Assembly (NCBI GenBank): GCA_964417685.1
Contig: CAYQIT010000001.1
Coordinates: 62,001 to 126,000, forward strand
DNA length: 64,000 nucleotides
Reading direction: 5' to 3'
DNA from: CAJQGY01 sp964417685
Lineage (GTDB): Bacteria > Pseudomonadota > Gammaproteobacteria > Magnimaribacterales > D2472
Shown: positions 17,445 through 27,201 of the stretch, in pieces
Position numbering within the stretch: the stretch's first letter is position 1
Layout of the letters: each line of letters opens with the position of its first letter
Translations under genes and position numbers: made by a program
Notes under the pieces: generated by a model
Seen by the model: only the letters and a program-made list of their open reading frames with translations
Database searches by the model: none
What the model was told of the DNA's origin: nothing

Positions 17445-18617
17445 ATGGATATTAATTTCACTCAAGAAGATTTGCAGTTTAGAGATGAGATAAGAGATTG
17501 GCTAGAAAACGGTGGCTACCCATCTCATGTTAAACATAAGACAGATAATGGCATCGCTCTAACTAAACAAGATATGATCGACTTTCATAAAGCAGTTTCT
17601 GCTAAAGGTTGGATGGGTTATAACTGGCCAGTAGAGTATGGTGGAACAGGCTGGTCTGCAACACAGCTATATATTTTCAATAAAGAATTTGGTTTAGGAG
17701 GGTGTCCGCCTCTTTTAGCTTTTGGTGTAAGTATGGTAGCTCCAGTCATCTATACATTTGGTAATGACGAACAGAAAAAAAGATTCCTGCCAGATATCTT
17801 AGATTTTAATACTTGGTGGTGCCAAGGCTATTCAGAACCTGGGTCAGGATCAGATCTAGCATCTTTAAAAACAAAAGCAGTAAGAGATGGTGATCATTTT
17901 ATTATTAATGGTGCAAAAACTTGGACTACTCTTGCTCAAAATGCTGACTGGATATTTGTACTCGTTAGAACAGAAAATACCGGTAAAAAGCAAGAGGGTA
18001 TATCATTTATTCTTGTTGACATGAAAACGCCTGGCATTGAAGTGAAGCCTATTATAACAATTGATGGTGATCATGAAGTTAATTCTGTATTTTTCACTGA
18101 TGTTAAAGTTCCTGCAGAAAACCTGGTTGGTGAAGAAGGAAAAGGGTGGACATATGCTAAATTTTTACTCGCTCATGAAAGGTTTGGTATTGCAGCAATC
18201 GGAACTTCTTTAAGACAATTAAAGAGACTAAAAAAAATAGTAAGTGAATTGAATAATCCTGAACTTGAAAAGAAAGTTACTGAATTAGAGATTAGCGTCA
18301 ATGCTCTAGAAATGACAGAGCTGCGATTGCTATCAGCTCTAGAAAACGGCGGTCATCCTGGAGCAGAGTCTTCTATATTAAAAATTAAAGGTACTGAAAT
18401 TCAACAAACGCTTACAGAGTTATTTGTTGAAGCGGCTGGGGAATATGCTTTGATGTATCCTGGCCCCCATGGTTTTGAGGGAAATGAGACACCTGAGGGT
18501 CCTGATTTTGTTGCACAAAGCATTTCTGCTTTCTTAAATATGAGAAAAGTATCAATATATGGTGGGAGTAATGAAATCCAAAAAAACATTATTTCTAAAT
18601 TTGTTCTAGGAGTATAA
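17445..18617 (+). CDS. Acyl-CoA dehydrogenase, alpha-type partner of a pair
   Basis: FAD-dependent acyl-CoA dehydrogenase that passes electrons to ETF. I start at the ATG at 17445 (MDINFTQEDLQFRDEI), which has AGGA 4 nt upstream. A longer frame from 17364 would add a hydrophobic, family-unlike 27 residues and overlap the mfd start. Motifs include SEPGSGSDLASL, TWTTLAQ and the C-terminal YGGSNEIQKNI. Glycine replaces the catalytic glutamate found in the YEG motif of short/medium-chain enzymes, as in actinobacterial alpha2-beta2 dehydrogenases. The next gene is a shorter divergent dehydrogenase 2 nt away, so a heteromer is likely. The substrate is unknown. Confidence 0.9.
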   Translation: MDINFTQEDLQFRDEIRDWLENGGYPSHVKHKTDNGIALTKQDMIDFHKAVSAKGWMGYNWPVEYGGTGWSATQLYIFNKEFGLGGCPPLLAFGVSMVAPVIYTFGNDEQKKRFLPDILDFNTWWCQGYSEPGSGSDLASLKTKAVRDGDHFIINGAKTWTTLAQNADWIFVLVRTENTGKKQEGISFILVDMKTPGIEVKPIITIDGDHEVNSVFFTDVKVPAENLVGEEGKGWTYAKFLLAHERFGIAAIGTSLRQLKRLKKIVSELNNPELEKKVTELEISVNALEMTELRLLSALENGGHPGAESSILKIKGTEIQQTLTELFVEAAGEYALMYPGPHGFEGNETPEGPDFVAQSISAFLNMRKVSIYGGSNEIQKNIISKFVLGV

Positions 18618-18619
18618 AA

Positions 18620-19714
18620 ATGAATTTAAATTTTAGTGAAGAGCAACTTATGCTCAAAGAGCAAATTCAAAAATTCTGTGAATCTGATTATGATTTTTAC
18701 AAGAGAGAGGATGTTGTTAAGTCCGAAAAGGACTTTGATGAAAATGTATGGAACTTATTCGCTGAACAGGGGTGGTTATCAATGCCTTTTTCTGAAGAAT
18801 CTGGTGGTTTTGGGTTTGGTGCAATTGAACTATCAATTTTATTTGAAGAGTTTGGAAAAGCACTCGTTATAGAACCTTATTTATCTACTGTGGTCCTTTC
18901 AGGCACTATTCTTGATAAATCATCTTATTCAAACAAATTAGATATAATTGAGTCTATATGTTCTGGAGCCATGCATGTTTCCCTAGCATATGCAGAATCA
19001 TCTAATAAATACGACTACCTTAATCCAGTAACTAATATTAATTCTGAAAATGTCTTAAATGGAACAAAAGCTTTAGTTCTTAATGGAGCAAATGCATCAA
19101 AAATTATTGTTTCTGCTACTTCAGATTCAGGCTTTACGTTAGCTATTGTTGATTCTAATCACGATGGTGTATCAATTACTTCTTTTCCTACTGTTGATGG
19201 ACAGAGTTGTGCAGAAGTATCATTTGAAAACGTTGTTCTTGGTGAAGATTCTATAATTGCTCAAGGTGATGAGGCGAAAGAATTGCTACTGGATGCAATA
19301 AATTTAGCTACATTATGTATAAGTGCTGAGGCCGTGGGCTGTATGACATCTTGTTATTTGAAGACAGTTGAATATACAAAAGGTAGAGAGCAATTTGACC
19401 AGCCAATATCAAATTTTCAAGTCTTACAACATAGAATGGTTGATATGTTTATAGAGAGTGAGCTATGCAAATCTCTATTAATTAAAGCTATGTTAGAAGT
19501 TGATTCTGGTTCTGATGATAGTAATAAACATGTATCGGCTTTAAAGGCCCAAATAGGGAAGTCAGGTAAATTTTCAGCTCAACAGGCTGTTCAACTTCAT
19601 GGCGGAATGGGTGTTAGTGATGAGCTTATGATTGGTCACTACCTCAAGAAAATGCTTACAATAGATGCCTTGTTTGGTAATAGTGATCATCATATAAAAA
19701 ACTTTAATAATTAA
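18620..19714 (+). CDS. Acyl-CoA dehydrogenase, beta-type partner of a pair
   Basis: A 364-residue acyl-CoA dehydrogenase homologue, shorter and more divergent than its neighbour. It begins MNLNFSEEQLMLKEQI, has the R-E-Q-F-x-x-P-I-x-x-F-Q-x-x-x-H pattern (REQFDQPISNFQVLQH), and near the C-terminus HGGMGVSDELMIGHYLKK followed by LFG..DHHIK. That ending resembles beta subunits of heterotetrameric sterol/steroid-CoA dehydrogenases in actinobacteria. The gene starts 2 nt after the alpha-type gene. Substrate, and whether a heteromer really forms, are inferred. Confidence 0.87.
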   Translation: MNLNFSEEQLMLKEQIQKFCESDYDFYKREDVVKSEKDFDENVWNLFAEQGWLSMPFSEESGGFGFGAIELSILFEEFGKALVIEPYLSTVVLSGTILDKSSYSNKLDIIESICSGAMHVSLAYAESSNKYDYLNPVTNINSENVLNGTKALVLNGANASKIIVSATSDSGFTLAIVDSNHDGVSITSFPTVDGQSCAEVSFENVVLGEDSIIAQGDEAKELLLDAINLATLCISAEAVGCMTSCYLKTVEYTKGREQFDQPISNFQVLQHRMVDMFIESELCKSLLIKAMLEVDSGSDDSNKHVSALKAQIGKSGKFSAQQAVQLHGGMGVSDELMIGHYLKKMLTIDALFGNSDHHIKNFNN

Positions 19715-19806
19715 AATTTTTTAATGAATGTAAATAATTTACTAAATTAAGTACTTTTTTAATTCATTGTTATAGAATCTAATTTTAATTATTAATTCTA
19801 TTTAAT

Positions 19807-21318
19807 ATGACAGATAAAAGAGACTCAAATTTTATCTCAACAGCGCGTCAAAACAGGATTTTGCCTGAAGATTCATTTGGAGATTGGAAGTGGAGGGAGG
19901 CCTTAGCAGAGCTTATGGTTCCAATTATTGGAGATTTATATAGAAATGGAATCAATATTCTCATATATGGTAAATCTCTTGTAAATGAATCTCCTGTAGA
20001 ATTAATGAGAGCACACAGATTTGCAAGACAGTCTGATAATAATGAGCTCAGTGAATTTGAAACTTTTCCAATAATTCAACATTTATCAAGTCTCCAACTA
20101 AATGACTGTGAGATTGATATTGGTGAACTTGCTATTAAGTGCCCATTTTTTGAAAATATTAAAGATGATACTAGCGGCCTTGATAATTATATAAATCAAG
20201 AGTTAAAAGATGTTATAGGCTTTGATTCAAAAAGACCATCAACACCAAAGCCTATTGTTTTATATGGTTTTGGAAGGGTTGGTAGGTTAATTGCACGAAT
20301 GTTAGTTGAAACAACCGGTCCAGGTAACTATTTTAGACTTGCTGCTATTGTTATCAGAAAGGCTTCTGATGATGATATATACAAAAGAGCAAGTCTTCTT
20401 CAAAGAGATTCTGTTCATGGCAGTTTTAACGGAACTGTTAGGGTTGACGAAGCTAATGAATCTTTAGTTATAAATGGAAATCCTGTTAAAGTTATTTATG
20501 CAAATAGTCCAGACGAGGTAAATTATAATAATTTTGATATTCAAAAGCCTATAGTTATAGATAATACAGGTGTTTGGAGAGATCAGGATGGGCTTTCACT
20601 CCACTTAAAATCTGGTGGATCTAAGGTTATATTAACTGCCCCTGCAAAAGGCGAAATAAAAAATATAGTAAATGGAGTTAATAATCATATTTTAAATGAT
20701 AATGATGACATTATTTCTGCTGCATCTTGCACAACTAATGCTATTGTTCCCGTTCTTGATATTCTAAATAAAAAATTTGGTATTAACGGTGGTCATATTG
20801 AAACTGTCCATAGTTACACAAATGATCAGAACTTAATTGATAATTTCCATAAAGGTGATAGAAGAGGAAGAAGTGCAGCTCTTAATATGGTAATTACATC
20901 TACAGGTGCTGTTAAGGCTGTATCAAAAGCTTTACCTGAGCTTGAGGGCAAGCTTACTGGCAACGCTATTCGAGTACCTACTCCTAATGTAAGTCTAGCT
21001 ATATTATCGTTAGCAATAGGTGAGGAAACAAACAAAAATGATCTTAATAATTACCTTAGATCAATGGCATTTCATTCTGATTACAGAGAAATAATTGGTT
21101 TTGTAAACTCATCTGAAGTTGTTTCAACAGACTTTTACTCATCTCCATTTGCAAGTATTATTGATTCTCAAGCAACAATTGCAAGCGGCAAAAGAATAAC
21201 TCTTTATTGCTGGTATGATAATGAGTACGGCTACTCAAATCAGGTAACAAATTTAGCTAAAAAAATTGCTGGAGTTAATTTAGCAAGATTGCCTAAATCA
21301 ATTGAAAAAAATATATAG
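19807..21318 (+). CDS. gap: Glyceraldehyde-3-phosphate dehydrogenase, long form
   Basis: Catalyses oxidative phosphorylation of glyceraldehyde-3-phosphate or the reverse. At 503 residues it is about 150 longer than housekeeping GAPDH. The NAD-binding GFGRVGR begins near residue 152, so an N-terminal extension of about 140 residues of unknown role is present. The catalytic Cys308 lies in SAASCTTN, and the histidine in VHSYTNDQ. WYDNEYGYSNQV is the usual C-terminal signature. This long form is known from pseudomonads, vibrios and Shewanella, where it also neighbours mfd and nqr genes (from memory of the Pseudomonas aeruginosa map). Confidence 0.93.
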   Translation: MTDKRDSNFISTARQNRILPEDSFGDWKWREALAELMVPIIGDLYRNGINILIYGKSLVNESPVELMRAHRFARQSDNNELSEFETFPIIQHLSSLQLNDCEIDIGELAIKCPFFENIKDDTSGLDNYINQELKDVIGFDSKRPSTPKPIVLYGFGRVGRLIARMLVETTGPGNYFRLAAIVIRKASDDDIYKRASLLQRDSVHGSFNGTVRVDEANESLVINGNPVKVIYANSPDEVNYNNFDIQKPIVIDNTGVWRDQDGLSLHLKSGGSKVILTAPAKGEIKNIVNGVNNHILNDNDDIISAASCTTNAIVPVLDILNKKFGINGGHIETVHSYTNDQNLIDNFHKGDRRGRSAALNMVITSTGAVKAVSKALPELEGKLTGNAIRVPTPNVSLAILSLAIGEETNKNDLNNYLRSMAFHSDYREIIGFVNSSEVVSTDFYSSPFASIIDSQATIASGKRITLYCWYDNEYGYSNQVTNLAKKIAGVNLARLPKSIEKNI

Positions 21319-21383
21319 AATATAGTTCGCAATAGTCTTATAATCAGCACGTTTTAAAAGACTTTAACTAATTTATAAATTAA

Positions 21384-22691
21384 GTGACCTCAATAAAAAA
21401 AGGATTAGACCTCCCAATTTCAGGAACCCCTGTTGCTGAACTTAGCGACACTCCTGTTGTGCGTAAAGCCGCTATTCTTGGTAATGATTATATTGGTATG
21501 AAACCAACTTTATTAGCTAGGGAGGGTGATAGGGTTAAAGTAGGTCAAAAAATTATTGAAGATAAGAAAAATCCAGGTGTTTTTTTCACTTCGCCCTGCG
21601 GTGGCACTATATCAGATATTAATAGGGGAGAAAAAAGGAAGTTTTTATCTCTTGAGATTGAAATTGATTCAAATGAAGAATTTGTAGAGTTTGATACAAC
21701 TCAAAGTCCAAAAGATTTATTAATAAACTCAGGATTATTTAATTCTTTTAGGACAAGACCTTTTAACAGGACGCCTAGAATCAATGATACCCCAGATTGT
21801 ATTTTCATAAATGCTTGTGATACAAACCCATTAGCAATAAGTCCGCATCACATAATTTCTCTGAATAAAGATGAATTTGATGCAGGTGTTAACTTTATTT
21901 CATCATTATTCAGTACACAAACTCACCTTACCTATCAGGATAATATCCTTGATTACAGTTACGAAAATGTTCAAAGCCATATGTTCTCAGGTCCTCACCC
22001 AGCTGGGTTAGTTAGCACACATATAAGCGCAATATACCCAGTAGACATAAATAGATGTGTTTGGACAATTGGTTATCAAGAGGTTATTTCGATAGGTTAT
22101 TTATTAAAAAATAATATTCTAAGAACACATAAAAATATTGCAATTACAGGTGAATCTGTTTTTAAACCATCATTATTATCTTCCAGGATAGGCGCTAATC
22201 TTCAAGAGTTAACAGCTGGAAAGATAGAAGATAATTCAAGAATAATTTCTGGTTCAGTGTTGTTTGGGCATGATGCAATAGATGCTATGTCTTATTTGGG
22301 TTTTTACGACAACCAAGTTTCAGTAATTTCAAATATACCTAATGATATTTTTATGAATTGGATAATGCCTGGTAAGACATTACATTCAAAACTTAATGTT
22401 TTTATATCATCTTTTCTTAAGCCTAAAAAATTTACTTTCAACACTTCTATAAATGGAGGTAATAGGGCAATAGTTCCTATTGGTTCATATGAAGAGATTA
22501 TTCCTATGGATATTTTGGTAACTCAACTTTTAAAGGCGCTAGTAGTATCTGATATTGAGGTTGCAACAGAATTAGGAATGCTTGAATTAACCGCTGAAGA
22601 CTTGGCTTTGGCTACTTATGTTTGTCCCAGTAAATATGATTACTGCTCTATATTAATGGATAATTTAAATAAAGTTTACGAAGAGCTATGA
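21384..22691 (+). CDS. nqrA: Na+-translocating NADH:quinone reductase subunit A
   Basis: Peripheral cytoplasmic subunit of the six-subunit Na+-pumping NADH dehydrogenase. The 435-residue protein begins TSIKKGLDLPISGTP, the family's typical N-terminus. The start codon is GTG at 21384 with no strong Shine-Dalgarno; no nearby ATG fits the family start. A TATAAT at 21339-21344 could be the operon's -10 box, but no good -35 precedes it. The stop overlaps nqrB by 4 nt. Confidence 0.96.
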   Translation: MTSIKKGLDLPISGTPVAELSDTPVVRKAAILGNDYIGMKPTLLAREGDRVKVGQKIIEDKKNPGVFFTSPCGGTISDINRGEKRKFLSLEIEIDSNEEFVEFDTTQSPKDLLINSGLFNSFRTRPFNRTPRINDTPDCIFINACDTNPLAISPHHIISLNKDEFDAGVNFISSLFSTQTHLTYQDNILDYSYENVQSHMFSGPHPAGLVSTHISAIYPVDINRCVWTIGYQEVISIGYLLKNNILRTHKNIAITGESVFKPSLLSSRIGANLQELTAGKIEDNSRIISGSVLFGHDAIDAMSYLGFYDNQVSVISNIPNDIFMNWIMPGKTLHSKLNVFISSFLKPKKFTFNTSINGGNRAIVPIGSYEEIIPMDILVTQLLKALVVSDIEVATELGMLELTAEDLALATYVCPSKYDYCSILMDNLNKVYEEL

Positions 22692-23914
22692 AGTTTCTTA
22701 GAGATTCAATAGAAAATATAAAACCTAATTTTGTTGGTGAGGGTAAGTATGCAAAATGGTTCCCTCTTTTTGATGCAATTGAAAACTTTGTTTTTAATAC
22801 ACGCAAACTTACAAAAAACCCTGTCCACGTTCGAGACTCTGTAGACATACAAAAAATTATGGTAACTGTTTGGTTGGCAGCTTTTCCAGCTATGTTTTTT
22901 GGTATGTACAATTTAGGTGACTATTCTTTAAGTTATTTAAATTTAATAGGTCAAGAAAATACAGGGGATTGGCATCATTATATTGTTAGCATGGTTGGTT
23001 ATGACCACACTAGTTTTATTGCTAAGATGTGGTTTGGTGCTGCGTATTTTCTTCCAATATACATAACTGTTTTTGTTGTTGGCATTGCCTGGGAGGCCTT
23101 ATTTGCCATTGTTAGAAAACATGAAATTAATGAAGGTGCCTTTGTATCAACAATCCTATTTTCATTAAGCTGCCCACCTGATTTACCCTTGTGGCAAGCT
23201 GCAATGGGTATTACTTTTGGTTTGGTTATTGGTAAAGAAATCTTTGGTGGCACCGGTAAAAACTTTTTAAACCCTGCTTTGACTGGAAGAGCTTTTCTTT
23301 ATTTTGCTTATCCTGCTCAAATTTCAGGTGATAAAGTTTGGATTGCTGGTTTAGCTGATAATAATATTATTCCAGAGGGTTATAGTGGGGCTACAGCTCT
23401 GGGAGTTGCAGCAACAGATGGTATGGAAGGTATTTACAATAGTTTTACTTGGATGGATGCCTTTTTAGGATTCGTTCCAGGTTCTGTGGGTGAAACCTCA
23501 GTTATTGCAATAGGCATTGGCTTGGTTATTTTGCTTATTACTAAAGTTGCTTCTTACCGAATTATTTTGGGCACATTACTAGGTATGTGGGCAATGTCTA
23601 CAATTTTAAACATAGTTGGATCTGATACAAATGAGATGTTTTATGTACCTTGGTATTGGCATTTAGTTATTGGTAGTTTTGCTTTTGGTCTTGTATTTAT
23701 GGCTACTGAACCAGTATCAGGATCTGGGACAAATACAGGTAGATGGATTTACGGAGTGGTAATAGGAATTACCGTTGTATTAATAAGAGTAATTAACCCA
23801 GCTTTCCCCGAGGGAATGATGCTAGCTATATTGTTTGCTAACTTATTAGCTCCAGTGATTGATCATTTAGTTGTTATGAGTAATATTAAGAAGAGAAAGG
23901 CACGTCTATCATGA
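22688..23914 (+). CDS. nqrB: Na+-NQR subunit B
   Basis: Integral membrane subunit that carries riboflavin and a covalently bound FMN and forms much of the Na+ path. The 408-residue protein has multiple transmembrane segments. The flavinylation motif SGAT in GYSGATALG places the acceptor threonine at residue 236, the same number as in Vibrio cholerae NqrB. FMN attachment there needs ApbE, encoded in the same operon. It overlaps nqrA and nqrC by 4 nt each. Confidence 0.97.
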   Translation: MKFLRDSIENIKPNFVGEGKYAKWFPLFDAIENFVFNTRKLTKNPVHVRDSVDIQKIMVTVWLAAFPAMFFGMYNLGDYSLSYLNLIGQENTGDWHHYIVSMVGYDHTSFIAKMWFGAAYFLPIYITVFVVGIAWEALFAIVRKHEINEGAFVSTILFSLSCPPDLPLWQAAMGITFGLVIGKEIFGGTGKNFLNPALTGRAFLYFAYPAQISGDKVWIAGLADNNIIPEGYSGATALGVAATDGMEGIYNSFTWMDAFLGFVPGSVGETSVIAIGIGLVILLITKVASYRIILGTLLGMWAMSTILNIVGSDTNEMFYVPWYWHLVIGSFAFGLVFMATEPVSGSGTNTGRWIYGVVIGITVVLIRVINPAFPEGMMLAILFANLLAPVIDHLVVMSNIKKRKARLS

Positions 23915-24684
23915 ATGAGTCAGTTTTAAAAACCCTTACTGTTGCTTTTGTTGTGTGTTTGGTATGTTCTCTAGTTGTTTCATCAACTGCTGTTTCACTC
24001 AGAGATATGCAAAATAAAAACAAGCTAAATGACGAAAGAATGAAAATACTTCAATCAGCAAATATGTATGATCCATCTGTTTCTATTGAATCTCAATTCA
24101 ATCAATTAGAAATTAAATTTGTTGATTTTAATACAGGAAAAATACTAAATAACTATAAAGATTTTGATATTCAAAATTATGATCAAATTGCTGCAACTAG
24201 GGATTCGAATTTATCTACTAAAATCCCTACATCTGAAGATATAGCTATTATAAAAAATAGAGAAAATGTTGGTAAATTTTATATATCCAGAAATGATGAT
24301 TTATCTATTGATAAAATAATTCTACCTATAAGAGGTTATGGTCTTTGGGGCACGCTCTTTGGCTATATATCTGTAGAAAATGATTTCAATACTGTTGCGG
24401 GATTAGAGTTTTATTCACACAAAGAAACACCCGGGCTTGGTGCTGAGGTTGATAATCCCAAATGGAAATCAATATGGCCTGGAAAAAGAATTTATAAAAA
24501 CGAGGTTGTTGAACTAAGAGTTTTGAAAGGTCCAGTTCCCTCTGATGCTTCGGACATAGACTATAAAGTTGATGGACTATCTGGAGCCACATTAACAAGT
24601 CGTGGAGTAACTAATATGATTTCATATTGGTTTGGTAAATCAGGTTATTCTAAACTATTAGCTGAGTTGAACTATGAGTCTTAA
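23911..24684 (+). CDS. nqrC: Na+-NQR subunit C
   Basis: Membrane-anchored periplasmic subunit with the second covalent FMN. One N-terminal TM helix (about 8-28) is followed by a soluble domain. The flavinylation motif SGATLTS in VDGLSGATLTS puts the acceptor at Thr227. At 257 residues it has the standard length. It overlaps nqrB by 4 nt and nqrD by 11 nt. Confidence 0.96.
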   Translation: MNESVLKTLTVAFVVCLVCSLVVSSTAVSLRDMQNKNKLNDERMKILQSANMYDPSVSIESQFNQLEIKFVDFNTGKILNNYKDFDIQNYDQIAATRDSNLSTKIPTSEDIAIIKNRENVGKFYISRNDDLSIDKIILPIRGYGLWGTLFGYISVENDFNTVAGLEFYSHKETPGLGAEVDNPKWKSIWPGKRIYKNEVVELRVLKGPVPSDASDIDYKVDGLSGATLTSRGVTNMISYWFGKSGYSKLLAELNYES

Positions 24685-25360
24685 ACAATATAAAGAAGTA
24701 GTATTCAAACCTCTTTTTGATGAGAATCCTATAACACTTCAAATTTTGGGCATTTGTTCAGCACTAGCAGTAACCAATAATCTTTCAGTCACATTGGTTA
24801 TGTGTGTTGCTCTAACTAGTGTTGTTTGTTTTTCAAATCTATTTATATCGCTCATTAGAAACTATATTCCAGGCAGCATAAGAATTATTGTGCAAATGAC
24901 AATAATTGCTTCATTGGTGATTGTTGTTGATGAGTTATTAAAAGCATTTGATTATGAAACAAGTAAAAAGTTATCTGTCTTTGTTGGTTTAATCATTACA
25001 AACTGTATTGTCATGGGAAGAGCTGAGGCCTTTGCTATGAAGGAAAAACCTTTGTTAAGCTTCTTTGATGGTCTCGGTAATGGGATAGGCTACAGTATTA
25101 TTTTAATTGGCGTTGCTGTAATAAGAGAACTGTTTGGCTCAGGTACGTTAATGGGGTATGAGATTCTACCTCTAGTTTCTAATGGAGGATGGTATTTACC
25201 AAATAATTTACTCCTTTTACCACCTAGCTCGTTCATCATTATTGGTTTGTTTATATGGGCAATAAGAGCATGGAAACCAGCACAAGTTGAGGTTGATGAT
25301 TTTGTTTTATCAAAACATTCAACATCACCAGATTTAACTAAGAGAGAGCTAAATGTTTGA
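24674..25360 (+). CDS. nqrD: Na+-NQR subunit D
   Basis: Integral membrane subunit homologous to RnfE. With NqrE it forms an antiparallel pair that binds an iron-sulfur centre between them. The 228-residue protein has six predicted TM segments, the TNCIVMGRAEAFAM motif with the cysteine ligand, and DGLGNGIGYS. It overlaps nqrC by 11 nt and nqrE by 8 nt. Confidence 0.96.
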   Translation: MSLKQYKEVVFKPLFDENPITLQILGICSALAVTNNLSVTLVMCVALTSVVCFSNLFISLIRNYIPGSIRIIVQMTIIASLVIVVDELLKAFDYETSKKLSVFVGLIITNCIVMGRAEAFAMKEKPLLSFFDGLGNGIGYSIILIGVAVIRELFGSGTLMGYEILPLVSNGGWYLPNNLLLLPPSSFIIIGLFIWAIRAWKPAQVEVDDFVLSKHSTSPDLTKRELNV

Positions 25361-25964
25361 GCATTATTTAAATATTTTTATAACTACTGTCTTTATTGAA
25401 AATATAGCCTTATCTGTTTTTTTGGGTATGTGTACGTTTATTGCAATATCAAAAAAAATTGATGCAGCTTTTGGGTTGGGGATTGCAGTTATTGTTGTTT
25501 GCTTAATAACAGTTCCATTAAATAACCTTATTTATAACTTTATTTTAAGAGAAGACGCTTTAACTTGGGCTGGTATTGAGGGTACTAATTTAGAATTTGT
25601 TGAGCTTATTAGTTATATTGGTGTAATTGCTGCTTCTGTACAAATTTTAGAAATGTTTCTTGATAAGTATGTGCCTGCCTTGTATACAGCCTTGGGACAA
25701 TTTTTACCATTAATTACTGTTAATTGCGCTATTTTAGGTGCTTCATTATTTATGATTGAAAAAGATTTAATGTTTGGTGAAAGTGTTGTTTATGGATTTG
25801 GAGCAGGCTTTGGTTGGGCATTAGCAATTGTTATTCTTGCAGGTATAAGAGAAAAGCTAAAATATTCTGATATACCTGATGGTCTTAAAGGCTTGGGTGC
25901 GACTTTTATTATTGTTGGTTTAATGAGTTTTGGTTTTATGTCATTTGGAGGCATTTCTTTATAA
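25353..25964 (+). CDS. nqrE: Na+-NQR subunit E
   Basis: Integral membrane subunit homologous to RnfA and partner of NqrD. The 203-residue protein has six TM segments, ENIALSVFLGMCTF near the start and TVNCAILGASLFM in the middle, each with one conserved cysteine for the membrane iron-sulfur site. It is spaced 2 nt before nqrF. Confidence 0.97.
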   Translation: MFEHYLNIFITTVFIENIALSVFLGMCTFIAISKKIDAAFGLGIAVIVVCLITVPLNNLIYNFILREDALTWAGIEGTNLEFVELISYIGVIAASVQILEMFLDKYVPALYTALGQFLPLITVNCAILGASLFMIEKDLMFGESVVYGFGAGFGWALAIVILAGIREKLKYSDIPDGLKGLGATFIIVGLMSFGFMSFGGISL

Positions 25965-25966
25965 AT

Positions 25967-27193
25967 ATGAGCTTAGATTTAATTTTTGGTGTGATTTCTT
26001 TTTCAGGCATAGTCTTGCTTTTAGTGCTAGTAATTATTGGAGCTAGATCAAAACTTGTTTCAACTGGGGATGTTTCAATTGAAATCAATGGAGATACATC
26101 TAATCCTTTAGTCGTTCCAGCTGGTTCAAAACTACTACAAACTTTAGCAGAAAATAAAATTTTTCTTTCATCTGCATGCGGTGGCGGCGGAACTTGTAGC
26201 CAGTGTAAGTGTCAAGTCATTGAGGGTGGTGGTTCAATACTTGCTGCCGAAGAATCTCATTTTAATTCTAGAGAAAAAAAAGAAGGCTGGAGATTATCTT
26301 GTCAGGTTGCTGTTAAAAATGACTTAAAAATAAATGTCCCTGAAGAAATTTTTGGTGTTAAGGAATGGGAATGTGAAGTTATCTCAAATGATAACGTTGC
26401 TACATTTATAAAAGAACTAGTTCTTAAGTTACCTGAAGGTGAAAATGTTGATTTTAGAGCAGGTGGATATGTGCAACTTGAAGCACCAGAATATGTAATA
26501 GACTATAACGATTTTGATATTCAAGAAGAATATCATTCTGATTGGGATAAATTCAAAATCTGGGATAATAAATCTATTAATAATGAGCCTGTAATTAGAG
26601 CTTATTCTATGGCTAATTATCCCGAAGAAAAGGGCGTTATTAAATTCAATATTAGAATTGCATCACCGCCTCCAGGCATGGATGTCCCTCCTGGAATAAT
26701 GTCTTCATGGACATTTAATTTAAAACCTGGAGATAAAGTTAAAGTATTTGGTCCATTTGGTGAATTTTTTGCTAAAGAAACTTCAAATGAGATGGTTTTT
26801 GTAGGTGGAGGTGCTGGCATGGCACCGATGAGATCTCATATATTTGATCAATTGTTAAGAATTAACACTGATAGAAAAATTACATTTTGGTATGGAGCTA
26901 GAAGTCTTAAAGAAATGTTTTATGTTGATGAATTTAATGACTTAGCTGATAAATACGATAACTTTGAATGGCATGTTGCATTGTCTGACCCGCAACCAGA
27001 GGATGATTGGGAAGGCGATACTGGATTTATTCATAATGTTCTCTATAAGAACTACTTAAGCTCTCATGAGGCTCCAGAAGACTGTGAATATTATATGTGT
27101 GGTCCTCCTATGATGAATAAAGCTGTAATTGATATGTTATTAGATCTTGGAGTAGAGCCTGAAAATATAGCCTTAGATGACTTTGGTGGCTAA
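25967..27193 (+). CDS. nqrF: Na+-NQR subunit F (NADH dehydrogenase subunit)
   Basis: Entry subunit that oxidises NADH. In order it has one N-terminal TM helix, a plant-type [2Fe-2S] domain with cysteines 71, 77, 80 and about 112 (SACGGGGTCSQC and LSCQVAVK), an FAD domain (RAYSMANYP), and an NADH domain (FVGGGAGMAPMRSH). It ends in ALDDFGG as the family does. At 408 residues it is full length. It is followed 8 nt later by apbE. Confidence 0.97.
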   Translation: MSLDLIFGVISFSGIVLLLVLVIIGARSKLVSTGDVSIEINGDTSNPLVVPAGSKLLQTLAENKIFLSSACGGGGTCSQCKCQVIEGGGSILAAEESHFNSREKKEGWRLSCQVAVKNDLKINVPEEIFGVKEWECEVISNDNVATFIKELVLKLPEGENVDFRAGGYVQLEAPEYVIDYNDFDIQEEYHSDWDKFKIWDNKSINNEPVIRAYSMANYPEEKGVIKFNIRIASPPPGMDVPPGIMSSWTFNLKPGDKVKVFGPFGEFFAKETSNEMVFVGGGAGMAPMRSHIFDQLLRINTDRKITFWYGARSLKEMFYVDEFNDLADKYDNFEWHVALSDPQPEDDWEGDTGFIHNVLYKNYLSSHEAPEDCEYYMCGPPMMNKAVIDMLLDLGVEPENIALDDFGG

Positions 27194-27201
27194 AAAATAA
27201 A

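Noticed and set aside
21339..21344. TATAAT upstream of nqrA as the nqr promoter
   Set aside because: A perfect -10 hexamer is present but no acceptable -35 or extended -10 lies at the right distance, so I mention it only in the nqrA entry.
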